Shown here piece after piece: positions 27,005 through 36,036 of a DNA stretch of 64,000 nucleotides. How positions within the stretch are numbered: position 1 is the first letter of the stretch; each line of letters starts with the position of its first letter. Source of the stretch: Parazoarcus communis (GTDB lineage: Bacteria > Pseudomonadota > Gammaproteobacteria > Burkholderiales > Rhodocyclaceae); assembly GCF_003111665.1 (NCBI RefSeq), contig NZ_CP022188.1:2728001-2792000 (forward strand). The letters run 5' to 3'. A program made the translations under genes and the position numbers. Below the pieces are notes generated by a model that made no database searches, was not told where the DNA came from, and saw only the letters and a program-made list of their open reading frames with translations.

Positions 27005-28255
27005 TTACTTGCCGTAGACCGGGAACTTCGCACACAGCGCCGACACCTTGCTGCGCACGCCTTCGATCACCGCGGCGTCTTCCGGCGCTGCGAGTACGTC
27101 TGCGATCAGGTGGGCGATCTGCTCGGCTTCGATCTCGGTGAAGCCACGGGTGGTCATCGCCGGCGAGCCGATACGGATGCCGGAGGTCACGAAGGGCTTC
27201 TCCGGGTCATTCGGGATCGAGTTCTTGTTGACCGTGATGTGAGCACTGCCGAGTACAGCTTCGGCGGCCTTTCCGGTGATCTTCATCGAGCGCAGGTCGA
27301 CCAGGAAGACATGGCTCTCGGTGCGGCCGGAGACAATGCGCAGTCCGCGCTCTTCCCCGAGCACGCGCGCCATCACGCGGGCATTGGCAATCACCTGTTC
27401 CTGGTAATTCCGGAACTTGGGCGATGCGGCTTCCTTGAAGGCGACTGCCTTGCCAGCGATAACGTGCATCAGCGGGCCGCCTTGCAGACCGGGGAAAATG
27501 GCGGAGTTGATTGCCTTCTCGTGCTCGGCCTTCATCAGGATGATGCCGCCGCGCGGGCCGCGCAGCGTCTTGTGCGTGGTCGAGGTGACGACGTCGGCGT
27601 GGGGCACCGGGTTCGGGTAGTAACCCGCGGCGATCAGGCCGGCGTAGTGCGCCATGTCGACCCAGAAGATCGCGCCGATTTCTTTTGCAACCTTGGCGAA
27701 GCGCTCAAAATCGATGCGCAGCGAGTAGGCTGAGGCGCCGGCGATGAGGATGCGCGGCTTGTGCTCGCGTGCCAGCGCTTCCATCTTGTCGTAGTCGATT
27801 TCTTCTTTTTCGTTCAGGCCGTAGGCCACGACGTTGAACCACTTGCCCGACATGTTCAGCGGCATGCCGTGGGTGAGGTGGCCGCCTTCGGACAGGCTCA
27901 TGCCCATGATGGTGTCGCCCGGCTTGGCAAAGGCCAGCAGCACGGCCTGGTTTGCCTGCGAGCCCGAGTTGGGCTGCACGTTGGCGGCTTCGGCACCAAA
28001 GAGTTTCTTTACACGTTCGATGGCGAGTTGCTCTGCCACGTCCACGTGCTCGCAACCGCCGTAGTAACGCTTGCCCGGATAACCTTCAGCATACTTGTTG
28101 GTCAGCTGGGAGCCCTGGGCTTCCATGACCGGGTATGAGACGTAGTTCTCGGAGGCAATCAATTCGATGTGGTCTTCCTGGCGGCGGTTTTCCGCCTGCA
28201 CGGCGGCCCACAGCTCGGGATCGACCTTGGCGAGGGTATCTTGGGAAGAAAACAT
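27005..28255 (-). CDS. glyA: Serine hydroxymethyltransferase
   Basis: PLP enzyme interconverting serine and glycine with transfer of a one-carbon unit to tetrahydrofolate. Motifs: [19 protein letters not shown] at the N-terminus, [19 protein letters not shown], and the PLP lysine in [15 protein letters not shown] near residue 228. [15 protein letters not shown] lies near the C-terminus. Length 416 aa. It is the first gene of glyA-nrdR-ribD. Only 101 bases separate it from the upstream gene, and I see no glycine riboswitch there. Confidence 0.98.
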   Translation of the reverse strand: MFSSQDTLAKVDPELWAAVQAENRRQEDHIELIASENYVSYPVMEAQGSQLTNKYAEGYPGKRYYGGCEHVDVAEQLAIERVKKLFGAEAANVQPNSGSQANQAVLLAFAKPGDTIMGMSLSEGGHLTHGMPLNMSGKWFNVVAYGLNEKEEIDYDKMEALAREHKPRILIAGASAYSLRIDFERFAKVAKEIGAIFWVDMAHYAGLIAAGYYPNPVPHADVVTSTTHKTLRGPRGGIILMKAEHEKAINSAIFPGLQGGPLMHVIAGKAVAFKEAASPKFRNYQEQVIANARVMARVLGEERGLRIVSGRTESHVFLVDLRSMKITGKAAEAVLGSAHITVNKNSIPNDPEKPFVTSGIRIGSPAMTTRGFTEIEAEQIAHLIADVLAAPEDAAVIEGVRSKVSALCAKFPVYGK

Positions 28256-28356
28256 GGAACGGACTCGGCAGGGTTGTGATAAAGGCGGATATTAACACGC
28301 GAGGCGAGGGCGTATGTCGAGCCGCGTGCGCCGCAACATGTTTGTTTCGCACAGAC

Positions 28357-29004
28357 TCAGGCGTTGGAGAGCTCGTCGAGTGCGCTGCCAAGGTGGGACT
28401 GGTCGCCCCAGCTGACCAGTTGCCAGCGGCCGTCGTGGTGGGTGATCCAGTTCAGCGCGGCATTCGGGATGGTGAAATCGCGCGGCGAGTCGAGCGACTT
28501 TCCCGTGCTCAGGCGGTGAATGATGTCGAGCACGCCGCCATGCGTCACGATCAGAATCTGTTCGCCGGGGTGGCGCTCGACGATTTCGAGCAGGGCTGCG
28601 GCAATGCGCGCAGCGAAGGCGGTCAGGCTTTCGCCTCCATCCTCGAAGGCAAAGCGGGCGTCGCGGCTCAGGAAGCGGGCGTAGTCAGCCGGGAAACGGG
28701 TTTGGGCTTGCTCGTAAGTCAGGCCCTGGAAATGTCCGTAGTGGCGTTCGCGCAGTCCCGGGTGGGTGTTGATACGGTCTTCGGGGCCGGGCCAGATGCA
28801 CGCCGCAGTGCGTCGGGCGCGCTGCAAGTCGCTGCTGTAGGCGGCCGCGAAGCGCTGGTCCGAAAGGGCACGGCCCGTGGCGTGTGCCTGGGCGATGCCG
28901 TTTTCGTTCAGTTCAATGTCGAGATGCCCCTGGAGACGCCTTTCGGCGTTCCAGGTGGTTTCTCCGTGACGGACAATGCAGAGTCGGGTAAGTGGATTTG
29001 CCAT
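28357..29004 (-). CDS. Histidine phosphatase family protein (phosphoglycerate mutase-like)
   Basis: Cofactor-independent member of the histidine phosphatase superfamily. The catalytic RHGETTWNAERRLQGHLDIELNENG is at the N-terminus, with RERHYGHFQGLTYE and the second His in ILIVTHGGVLDIIHRL. Start at 29004 (MANPLTRLCIVRHG), 215 aa. Relatives include GpmB-like proteins and alpha-ribazole phosphatases (CobC); no cobalamin genes are nearby, so the substrate is open. It lies 10 bases after the TRAP large permease on the same strand and may be cotranscribed with it. Confidence 0.9.
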   Translation of the reverse strand: MANPLTRLCIVRHGETTWNAERRLQGHLDIELNENGIAQAHATGRALSDQRFAAAYSSDLQRARRTAACIWPGPEDRINTHPGLRERHYGHFQGLTYEQAQTRFPADYARFLSRDARFAFEDGGESLTAFAARIAAALLEIVERHPGEQILIVTHGGVLDIIHRLSTGKSLDSPRDFTIPNAALNWITHHDGRWQLVSWGDQSHLGSALDELSNA

Positions 29005-29014
29005 CCGCCCGATC

Positions 29015-30697
29015 TTACCATCCGCCAGATTCCGCCGGCGCCCCCCAGCCGCCGCCTGATGTCGGTGCTTCGATCTCGATGGTGTCCAGATCCACCTTAA
29101 CTTCGGCATCCAGGCTTCCGGTAACAAGTTCCGGGAAGATGATGATCAAGGCCAGAACGAAGATCTGGATCAGAACAAACGGCACCGAACCACGATAGAT
29201 CTGGGTGGTCTTGACCGGTTCGATCCGCTTGCCCGTCACCCGGTCGAGGAAGGCGCTGACCGGTGCGACGCTGCGCAGATAGAACAGTGCGAAACCGAAC
29301 GGTGGCGTCAGGAACGACGTCTGCATGTTGATCGCGATCATCACGCCAAACCAGATCAGGTCGATGCCAAGCTTGTCGGCAACCGGTGCGAGAAGCGGAA
29401 GCAGGATGAAGGCGATCTCGAAGAAGTCGAGGAAGAAGCCCAGGGCGAAGATGACCACGTTCACAAAGATCAGGAAGCCGATCTGCCCGCCCGGCAGCTT
29501 GTCAAACAGGTGCTCCACCCAGTGCTGGCCATCGACTGCCGTAAACGTGAAGCTGAAAATCGTCGAGCCAATCAGGATGAAGAGCACGAAGCACGACAGA
29601 CGGGTCGTGGACTCGAGTGCCTGCGTGAGCGTCTTCAGGTCCAGGCGCTTGCGCACGGCGGCGAGCAGGATGGCGCCGACCGCACCCATTGCGCCACCTT
29701 CCGTGGGTGTTGCAACACCGAGGAAGATCGTACCAAGCACCAGGAAGATCAGTGCAAGCGGCGGAATCAGGACGAACACGACACGCTGGCAGATGCGCGA
29801 CAGCAGCCCGAGCTTCAGCGCACGGCTGACGCTTGCAGCGACCAGCGCGAAAATGGTGCCGACGGACATTGCCATGACGATGATCTCGTCGAGCGCAGGC
29901 TTTGCTTCGGTGCCGTTCATGGCGCTCAGGATGTTGGCGTAGTTCATGCCGAACACGGTCGAAATGGCCGTGGTGACAACCGCAAAGACGAGTAGCGAGC
30001 GCAGGCCGGACGTGCCGTCGGGTTCACGGTGAGTCAGCGCTTCAGGCGGCAGGGCCGGCACCAGTTTCGGCTTGAAGATTGCAAGGCCGATAATGAAAAT
30101 CGCGTAAAGCGCAACAAGCAGGAAGGCTGGCAGGAAGGCGCCCTTGTACATGTCGCCGACGCTGCGTCCGAGCTGGTCGGCCATCACGATGAGCACGAGA
30201 GAGGGCGGAATTGCCTGGGCCAGGGTGCCGGAGGCGGTGATCGCGCCGCAGGCGATTTCACGGCTGTAACCGTAGCGCAGCATGATCGGCAAGGAGATCA
30301 GGCCCATCGAGATGACCGAAGCAGCCACCACGCCCGTGGTGGCTGCAAGCAGGGCACCAACGAAGATCACGGCCAGCGCGAGGCCGCCGCGTACCGGGCC
30401 GAACACCTGCCCGACAGTGTCGAGCAGGTCCTCGGCCATGCCACTTCGTTCGAGGATCAACCCCATCAGGGTAAAGAAGGGAATTGCCAGCAGCGTGTCG
30501 TTCTGCATGATGCCGAACACACGCAGCGGAAGCGCCTGAAACAGTGACGAGGGCAGCAAGCCCGCTTCAATGCCGACAAAGCCGAAGAACAGGCCGCAGG
30601 CTGCAAGCGCAAATGCGACCGGGAAACCCGACAGCAGGAAGAAAATGACCGCGCCGAACATCACTGGCGCGGCATTGGCGGAAAAGAACTCGATCAT
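29015..30697 (-). CDS. dctM: TRAP transporter large permease (DctM family)
   Basis: Membrane-embedded Na+-coupled translocation subunit of a tripartite ATP-independent periplasmic transporter. Roughly 12-14 hydrophobic helices run through the 560 residues. DctM motifs include GTLAQAIPPSLVLIVMADQLG and FLDFFEIAFILLPLLAP. The protein is over 100 residues longer than typical DctM (about 425), with an enlarged middle (about 215-290). Its last 30 residues are polar (EIEAPTSGGGWGAPAE). This resembles the TakM/mannitol-chloroaromatic subgroup. It overlaps dctQ by four bases (30694-30697). Confidence 0.94.
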   Translation of the reverse strand: MIEFFSANAAPVMFGAVIFFLLSGFPVAFALAACGLFFGFVGIEAGLLPSSLFQALPLRVFGIMQNDTLLAIPFFTLMGLILERSGMAEDLLDTVGQVFGPVRGGLALAVIFVGALLAATTGVVAASVISMGLISLPIMLRYGYSREIACGAITASGTLAQAIPPSLVLIVMADQLGRSVGDMYKGAFLPAFLLVALYAIFIIGLAIFKPKLVPALPPEALTHREPDGTSGLRSLLVFAVVTTAISTVFGMNYANILSAMNGTEAKPALDEIIVMAMSVGTIFALVAASVSRALKLGLLSRICQRVVFVLIPPLALIFLVLGTIFLGVATPTEGGAMGAVGAILLAAVRKRLDLKTLTQALESTTRLSCFVLFILIGSTIFSFTFTAVDGQHWVEHLFDKLPGGQIGFLIFVNVVIFALGFFLDFFEIAFILLPLLAPVADKLGIDLIWFGVMIAINMQTSFLTPPFGFALFYLRSVAPVSAFLDRVTGKRIEPVKTTQIYRGSVPFVLIQIFVLALIIIFPELVTGSLDAEVKVDLDTIEIEAPTSGGGWGAPAESGGW

Positions 30698-31278
30698 TGC
30701 GTGGCCTTTGCTGCGTCGGTTTCGTGTTGTTCCGTCGGGGCGTCACCATGTCCGCCATGCAGGGTCGGATCCGGGGCCTTGCCCGCGAGGTAGCCAAACC
30801 GCTTGATGAGCTCGGAGACTGCCTGCAGCGCAAGCAGCCCGAAACCGATCGGTACCATGATGTACACCGGCCAGCGAATCAGGCCGCCGGAGTTCGAGGA
30901 CATCTCACCCGAGGTGTAGGCGGCCTCAACGATGGGCCAGGAAAAATCGATCATGAAGTAGCACAGCGGCAGCAGGAAAATCAGGATGCCGCCAATGTCG
31001 ATGAATGTGCGGGTGCGCTTGGAGAAGTTGTTGGCAACCGCGTCGATGCGCACGTGTGCGTTCTGCAGGAAGGTGTATCCGGCGCCGAACATGAAAACGG
31101 CTGCGAACAGATACCACTGAATTTCGAGAAACGAGTTCGAACCAACGTTGAAGGCCTTGCGTGCAATGGCATTCAGGGCGCTGATGACGGCTGCAGCGAG
31201 GATCAGCCAGATGATGGATTTCCCGACCAGTCGGGCCAGGCCGTCTATCAGGCCGGAGAGTTTTAGAAGGATACCCAT
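30694..31278 (-). CDS. dctQ: TRAP transporter small permease (DctQ family)
   Basis: Four-helix membrane subunit that pairs with DctM. Helices are around residues 15-35, 50-68, 90-110 and 135-160, and NARKAFNVGSNSFLEIQWYLF is the conserved segment between helices 1 and 2. The start at 31278 (MGILLKLSGLIDG) gives 194 aa. The C-terminal tail is polar and His/Glu-rich (HGGHGDAPTEQHETD). It is translationally coupled to dctM by a four-base overlap, and sits 146 bases after dctP, with hairpins between. Confidence 0.92.
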   Translation of the reverse strand: MGILLKLSGLIDGLARLVGKSIIWLILAAAVISALNAIARKAFNVGSNSFLEIQWYLFAAVFMFGAGYTFLQNAHVRIDAVANNFSKRTRTFIDIGGILIFLLPLCYFMIDFSWPIVEAAYTSGEMSSNSGGLIRWPVYIMVPIGFGLLALQAVSELIKRFGYLAGKAPDPTLHGGHGDAPTEQHETDAAKATQ

Positions 31279-31359
31279 GAGAAAGTCGGCTTTGCCCCGA
31301 AGGTGCTGATTGAGCCGGTGTACTCCTGTGCTCTGCTCAGAAGGGCGGCTGGAAAGATT

Positions 31360-31413
31360 GTGCTGGCGATGTCCTGCCAGCACGTTTGCACGTCCGGCAG
31401 GCTCCGGCCGTGC
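31360..31413 (-). repeat. Tandem hairpins between dctP and dctQ
   Basis: A perfect 8-bp inverted repeat GTGCTGGC (31360-31367) with GCCAGCAC (31376-31383) follows a second imperfect hairpin (about 31388-31413) on the minus-strand message. They lie between the binding-protein gene and the permeases. Such structures commonly stabilise the upstream dctP message or reduce read-through, giving more binding protein than permease. Confidence 0.5.
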
Positions 31414-31424
31414 GTGAACAGCTG

Positions 31425-32507
31425 TTACAGTTTCTGTGCCGACATGTACTGGTCGTAGCTACCATCGGCGATCGGCGCCCACTGGTAGGAATCGGCGAGG
31501 AATTTCGCGTAGTCGCCGTAAATCTTCTTCCAGTCCGGGTTGGTGTCGTTCAGTTCCTTGTATACCTCGTTGCGGGCCTTGAACCCAGCGTCCATGACCG
31601 ACTTCGGGAAGCGGTCGAGTTTTGCGCCTTCCGCAATCAGCTGCTTCAGGGCGTTCGGGTTGCGCGCATCGTAGCGGGCCTGCATGACAACGTGAGCATC
31701 GGACGCAGCCTGGCGAACAATGGCCTTGTACTCGTTCGACAGTGCGCCCCACTGCTTGTCGTTGATGTACAGGGACAGCTGAGCGCCACCCTCCCACCAG
31801 CCCGGGTAGTAGTAGTAGGGAGCAACCTTGTGAAAGCCGAGCTTCAGGTCGTCATACGGTCCGATCCACTCGGTTGCATCGATGGTGCCTTTCTCGAGTG
31901 ACTGGTAGATTTCGCCAGCAGGGATGTTCTGTGACAGGCCGCCCATCTTGGCGAGCACGCGACCGCCGAAGCCGCCGATCCGCATCTTGAGGCCATTGAG
32001 GTCGGCGGGCGACTTGATGGGCTTGCGATACCAGCCACCCATCTGCGCACCGGTGTTGCCCATCGGGAAGTTGACGACGCTGAACTGCGCGTAGAACTCA
32101 CGCAACAGCTTCATGCCGTTGCCTTCGTACATCCACGCCGTCTGCTGGCGCGAGTTCATGCCGAACGGAATCGCGCAGTCGAACGCAAACGCTTCGTTCT
32201 TGCCGAAGAAATAATACGGAGCAGTGTGGGCGGCATCGATGGCGCCCTGCTGAATTGCGTCGACCACACCGAAGGCCGGGACGAGCTCGCCGGCGGCGTG
32301 AATCGAGATCTGGAACTTTCCACCCGTTGCTTCCGCAACGTTCTTGGAGAACGTCTCAGCGGCGCCGTAAATCGTATCGAGCGACTTCGGGAAGCTTGAC
32401 GCAAGACGCCAGCGGATCTGTTGTTGTGCGTTTACGATCGCCGGTGCGGTGCCAGCCGCAAGTACGCCAGCGAGACCTGCACCCTTCAGGAATTTACGAC
32501 GTTCCAC
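31425..32507 (-). CDS. dctP: TRAP transporter substrate-binding protein (DctP family, TakP-like)
   Basis: Periplasmic solute receptor of 360 residues. It starts at GTG 32507 with an ideal AAGGAG six to seven bases upstream. The N-terminus MERRKFLKGAGLAGVLAAG has a twin-arginine motif RRKFLK followed by a hydrophobic stretch and an AQ cleavage region, so export by Tat is likely. Fold motifs are RWRLASSFPKSLDTIYG, MRIGGFGGRVLAKMGG and YYYPGWWEGGAQLSLYI. The latter segment resembles the 2-oxoacid-binding TakP of Rhodobacter, so alpha-keto acids are the best guess for substrate (inference). First gene of dctP-dctQ-dctM. Confidence 0.92.
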   Translation of the reverse strand: MERRKFLKGAGLAGVLAAGTAPAIVNAQQQIRWRLASSFPKSLDTIYGAAETFSKNVAEATGGKFQISIHAAGELVPAFGVVDAIQQGAIDAAHTAPYYFFGKNEAFAFDCAIPFGMNSRQQTAWMYEGNGMKLLREFYAQFSVVNFPMGNTGAQMGGWYRKPIKSPADLNGLKMRIGGFGGRVLAKMGGLSQNIPAGEIYQSLEKGTIDATEWIGPYDDLKLGFHKVAPYYYYPGWWEGGAQLSLYINDKQWGALSNEYKAIVRQAASDAHVVMQARYDARNPNALKQLIAEGAKLDRFPKSVMDAGFKARNEVYKELNDTNPDWKKIYGDYAKFLADSYQWAPIADGSYDQYMSAQKL

Positions 32508-32550
32508 GTTATCTCCTTTGTATCTTTCTGTTTTAGCAATTGCTGCGCTG

Positions 32551-32556
32551 ATTATA
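32551..32556 (-). promoter_or_regulatory. Candidate -10 element of the dctPQM operon
   Basis: TATAAT on the minus strand, 44 bases before the dctP GTG. A weak TTTTCC lies 16 bases upstream as the only -35 candidate. A sigma-54 GG-N10-GC site was looked for in this gap and not found. Confidence 0.4.
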
Positions 32557-32703
32557 TGGATTGGCGCGCGCCGGAAAACCGCGGAAAACCCTAACCGGAG
32601 TGCCACTTTCGTAGTATTTATGCTGCTGAAGTCATTGTTTTAGTGAAAACTTGCAGTGTCGGCGGCGCTTCCTTGCTCGATTGGCGAAGCCTTGTGTGGC
32701 AGG

Positions 32704-34398
32704 TCAATCAGTCTGCGACCTCGAGGCTGTGCTCTCGACTTCCGGTGTGGCCCTGTCATTCGGGTGGATGAGGGCCGTCAACGCGTCAACTGCATAGTCG
32801 ACGGCGTTACGCATCGGATAGAGGATCGTCGTCGCGCCGAAGTCTTTCAGCGCACCGTCGTCGAAGTCGTCACGTGCAACGATGGCCACTCCGCCGGTGA
32901 AATGGTGGGCCCGCAGGCCGTTCAGCAGATCGTGGTTTGAGGTCATGTCGGGTAGTGTGCTGACAATCCAGCGAGTGTCCCTGATGGGCAGGCTTTCAAT
33001 GAACTCGCTGGTGGTGCAGTCGCCGTATCGCACCGGCAGGCCTTTTCGCCGGAGTTTGCGCACTACCTCGGGGTCGTATTCGACGCCGAGCACCTTGAGT
33101 TCGACCTCCGTCAGGCAGAGTGCCAGCCGGCTGCCGTAGCGCCCAAGGCCGATCACGATCACGTCGGCGATCTCGAGATCGTGCCGCTCCGTCGCGACAG
33201 CGAGTTCACGGAAGGGACGCTTGCGTTCGAATACTTCGAGCCAGGGCGCAAGCTTCTCGTAGAGCGGGTGGGAGTAGAGAATTGCGTAAGTCGACAGGGC
33301 AATGGTGATCAGGCCAACGAGTGTGGTCAATCCAAGCGCACTGTTGTCGAGATGCCCGAGCGAGATGCCCATGGCAACGAAGATGATCGAGAACTCACTG
33401 ATCTGCGCAACGGTCAGCCCGCACAGGAAGCCGGTACGCTTCCGGTAGCCCATGTAGCCCATGATGGCCATGACGATCAGGGGGTTGCCGACCAGCACGA
33501 ACAGGGACAGTACAAGAGCTGGCGAGAGTTCGCTGCCGAGGGTGGAGAAATCGAGCTTCGAGCCAAGGTCGATGAAGAAGAACAGCAGCAGGAAGTCGCG
33601 GATGCCGGTCAGTCGTGCGTTGATGGCATCGCGGTAGTGCGTCGAGGCGAGCGAGAAGCCGGCGAGGAAGGCGCCCGCTTCCTTGGAGAAGCCAGCCCAT
33701 TCGCCGAGTGCCGCAAGCCCCGTGCCCCACGCAACGGCAAAGATCAGCAGCAGCTCCTGCGATTGCGCCATGCGGTCTACGACCCTGGGCAAGACGTAGC
33801 GCATCAGCAGATACAGGCCCGCGACCGCAGCGCCGATCCGCAAGCCGAGCGAACCGGCCAAGGCTAGCAGTGAGCCTTCGCCGGCGTCGCCACGCAGGGC
33901 ACTCATCACCATCATCGCGATCACGACGGCGAGGTCCTGCACAATCAGGAATCCGACTGCGATGCGTCCGTGCAGGGAGTCGATCTCGTGCTTGTCGGAC
34001 AGAAGCTTGACGATGATGATGGTGCTGGAGAAGGTCAGCGCGACAGCGATATACAGCGCTTCGATCCAGCCCTTGCCCATCATCAGGACGATGATGAAGC
34101 CAATCACGATGGTGAAGGCGAGTTGCCCGAGGCCGGTGGCGAGCGCAACCGGGCCGATATGGCGGATATGCTTAAGGTCGAGCTTCAGGCCGACGACGAA
34201 GAGCAGCATGGCGACGCCGATCTGCGCCAGCAGGTCGATCTGGTCGTGTGCGGTGACAAGCCCAAGGACGGCGGGGCCGACGACGATGCCGATGACGATG
34301 TAGGCGATGAGCACCGGCTGGCGCAGCCAGAGCGCAAACGCGCCTGCCGCGGCGGACATCATCAGAAGCAGTGCGAATTCCGAGAAAACGGTATACAT
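32704..34398 (-). CDS. CPA2-family cation:proton antiporter with RCK/TrkA-N domain (KefB-like)
   Basis: Inner-membrane Na+/H+ or K+/H+ antiporter of 564 residues. About 12-13 helices occupy residues 1-390 (AGAFALWLRQPVLIAYIVIGIVVGP; VGFLIVQDLAVVIAMMVM with the family QDL motif; KEAGAFLAGFSLAST). A cytosolic RCK-N nucleotide-binding domain follows (about 415-530, ADVIVIGLGRYGSRLALCL). The usual second RCK-C part is absent. Members of this group include glutathione-gated K+ efflux systems. The specific KefB/KefC glutathione site cannot be confirmed here. It stands alone, 196 bases upstream of dctP. Confidence 0.92.
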   Translation of the reverse strand: MYTVFSEFALLLMMSAAAGAFALWLRQPVLIAYIVIGIVVGPAVLGLVTAHDQIDLLAQIGVAMLLFVVGLKLDLKHIRHIGPVALATGLGQLAFTIVIGFIIVLMMGKGWIEALYIAVALTFSSTIIIVKLLSDKHEIDSLHGRIAVGFLIVQDLAVVIAMMVMSALRGDAGEGSLLALAGSLGLRIGAAVAGLYLLMRYVLPRVVDRMAQSQELLLIFAVAWGTGLAALGEWAGFSKEAGAFLAGFSLASTHYRDAINARLTGIRDFLLLFFFIDLGSKLDFSTLGSELSPALVLSLFVLVGNPLIVMAIMGYMGYRKRTGFLCGLTVAQISEFSIIFVAMGISLGHLDNSALGLTTLVGLITIALSTYAILYSHPLYEKLAPWLEVFERKRPFRELAVATERHDLEIADVIVIGLGRYGSRLALCLTEVELKVLGVEYDPEVVRKLRRKGLPVRYGDCTTSEFIESLPIRDTRWIVSTLPDMTSNHDLLNGLRAHHFTGGVAIVARDDFDDGALKDFGATTILYPMRNAVDYAVDALTALIHPNDRATPEVESTASRSQTD

Positions 34399-34710
34399 GC
34401 CTCAGTCCCGCCATTCGCTAGTGTTGAATTCTGAGTGTTGAGAGCCTTGTCGCTGGCGTTGAGACGGGTCTCCTTTTCGATGCCAGCGGACTGCGCGATG
34501 GCAACCGTGATCACGCCTGCCGTCCATGATGCGTTGAGTCCGGCGCGCCGCGGCCATCCGAGATGGTCGCAACGGCACGCACTGCCATCTTTGTGCCACG
34601 CAGGGTCGCCCCCGTCAATGAGATCCCGCCCGGATTGCGTGCGGAAAAGGGGCAGCATGTATCCATCTGCGCACGTGAGTTCTCCGCAAGAGGGGGGCGA
34701 TGCACGCGGA
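34399..34710. other. Gene-free stretch between the antiporter gene and the ssrA terminator
   Basis: About 310 bases. Short open frames exist on both strands but none has a ribosome-binding site or protein-like composition I can defend. It presumably carries the antiporter promoter on its left side. I see no RNA gene or repeat. Confidence 0.4.
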
Positions 34711-34745
34711 AAAGAAAAAGCCCCGACTGATACCAGTCGGGGCTT
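34711..34745 (-). terminator. Intrinsic terminator of ssrA
   Basis: Minus-strand hairpin with 12-bp perfect stem (34718-34729 with 34734-34745, loop 34730-34733) ending in a U-run (TTTTTCTTTT). It starts seven bases after the CCA end of the tmRNA. Confidence 0.9.
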
Positions 34746-34751
34746 CAATTT

Positions 34752-35128
34752 TGGTGGAGCCGGGGGGAATCGAACCCCCGTCCGCAAGTCCTCTACAGAC
34801 AGATCTACATACTTATCCGCCCTATTTGGATTTAACCCCTGACTTAGCCGGTCGGCAGGCCGGTCAGAGGCGAGTTACCTTACCTTTAGCTGTCGAACCA
34901 AGTAACCCGGCGCAACTCGCGATTCTCTGTAAATGACACTGCAGCGGCTCGGCTTTCACCTTACCACCCGACCCAGAGACCTGTCGGTGCAGCGCTAACC
35001 GGGATTAAGCGGCTAGAGCGAAACGCTCGTCGTTGGCGTTTATAGTTTCCCAGATGGATTTACGAGGTGACTGGTCCTCGGTATGCACTGCGCTGCTTCG
35101 CGACCCACGTCGAAGCCAGGTCGGCCCC
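34752..35128 (-). ncRNA. ssrA: Transfer-messenger RNA (tmRNA)
   Basis: tmRNA rescues stalled ribosomes by trans-translation. The minus strand begins GGGGCCGACCTGGCTTCGAC at 35128, the conserved one-piece tmRNA 5' end. It finishes with a T-arm GGTTCGATTCC and encoded CCA at 34752. The 5' GGGGCCG pairs with CGGCTCC near the 3' end as the acceptor stem. The tag reading frame at about 35004-35040 encodes ANDERFALAA followed by TAA, the form usual in betaproteobacteria. Total about 377 nt, in the normal range. A strong terminator follows. Confidence 0.96.
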
Positions 35129-35146
35129 AGAAATCGGTGAAGCAAT

Positions 35147-35167
35147 ACCAAGATGGGGCGTCTTGGT
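35147..35167 (-). terminator. Inverted repeat between ubiG and ssrA
   Basis: ACCAAGA (35147-35153), seven-base loop, TCTTGGT (35161-35167), a perfect 7-bp stem 47 bases past the ubiG stop on the minus strand. The tail is only mildly T-rich (ATTGCTT), so it is a weak candidate terminator for ubiG. Confidence 0.4.
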
Positions 35168-35214
35168 GGAATTTCAAGTGTCCAGTGTAGCACGGGCCTG
35201 CTTTACCAGCGTGA

Positions 35215-35919
35215 TCAGCTCTCGCGCCGGGTGTGGAGCAGGTAATTCACATCCGTGTCCCGTCCCAGCGAATAGACCTTGGTCAGGGGGTTGTAACTCA
35301 TGCCCATCAGTGTTTGCGGGTTGAGTCCGGCATTCCGGCTGTAGCGGCTCAGCTCGGAGGGCTTGATGAACTTTGCGTACTCGTGTGTGCCGCGCGGCAA
35401 AAGCTTGAGCAGATACTCCGCACCGATAATGGCGAATGTGTAGGCCTTCAGGTTGCGGTTGAGGGTGGAGAAAAAAACGTGACCACCGGGTTTGACCAGC
35501 TTTGCACAGGCCGCAATCGTGCTTGCCGGATCGGGAACATGCTCCAGCATTTCCATGCAGGTCACCACGTCGAACCGTGCCGGGTTTTCGTCGGCGAACG
35601 CTTCGGCGCTGACCAGTCTGTAATCGACTTTCTGGCCGCTCTCGAACAGATGAAGGCGGGCAACGCCAAGTGCCTTCTCGGAGAGGTCGATGCCGGTCAC
35701 CGTGGCGCCAATAGAAGCCATCCCTTCGGACAGGATGCCGCCACCGCAGCCAACGTCAAGGACGTCCTTGCCTGAAAGGCTGGCAATGTCGTCAATCCAG
35801 CTCAGGCGAAGCGGATTGATTTCATGCAAGGGTTTGAATTCGGATGCGGGGTCCCACCATCGGTGGGCGAGGTCGCTGAATTTTTGCAGTTCTGCTGGAT
35901 CTGCGTTGAGCGTGGTCAT
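35215..35919 (-). CDS. ubiG: Ubiquinone biosynthesis O-methyltransferase UbiG
   Basis: SAM-dependent enzyme performing both O-methylations in ubiquinone synthesis. Motifs: [53 protein letters not shown] and [23 protein letters not shown], all characteristic of UbiG. The start at 35919 ([11 protein letters not shown]) gives 234 aa; the frame runs on to 35985 without support. The ompA-family gene upstream on the same strand ends in its own terminator, so ubiG probably has its own promoter within 35920-35990. Confidence 0.96.
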   Translation of the reverse strand: MTTLNADPAELQKFSDLAHRWWDPASEFKPLHEINPLRLSWIDDIASLSGKDVLDVGCGGGILSEGMASIGATVTGIDLSEKALGVARLHLFESGQKVDYRLVSAEAFADENPARFDVVTCMEMLEHVPDPASTIAACAKLVKPGGHVFFSTLNRNLKAYTFAIIGAEYLLKLLPRGTHEYAKFIKPSELSRYSRNAGLNPQTLMGMSYNPLTKVYSLGRDTDVNYLLHTRRES

Positions 35920-35991
35920 GGTGAGGGCCTTAAACGTGCACGGCAGTAGAGACCGACGTTGCCGAAAAGCGTTCGTTGTGTCCATAAAAAG

Positions 35992-36019
35992 AAAAAGCCC
36001 CGCCGAGGCAGGGCTTTTT
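35992..36019 (-). terminator. Intrinsic terminator of the OmpA-family gene
   Basis: Minus-strand hairpin AAAAAGCCC...GGGCTTTTT with an inner GC stem and one mismatch, flanked by long A- and T-runs. It lies 18 bases after the stop codon of the gene. Confidence 0.88.
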
Positions 36020-36036
36020 GGACAGCAACTGTCGAA

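Noticed and set aside
26228..27733. 501-codon plus-strand frame opposite ribD-nrdR-glyA
   Set aside because: It runs across three conserved minus-strand genes and shows no protein-family features.
28256..28356. Glycine riboswitch upstream of glyA
   Set aside because: Only 101 bases are available and the conserved glycine-aptamer core is not visible.
34435..34936. Short plus-strand frames overlapping ssrA
   Set aside because: They read through the complement of the tmRNA acceptor, T-arm and terminator.
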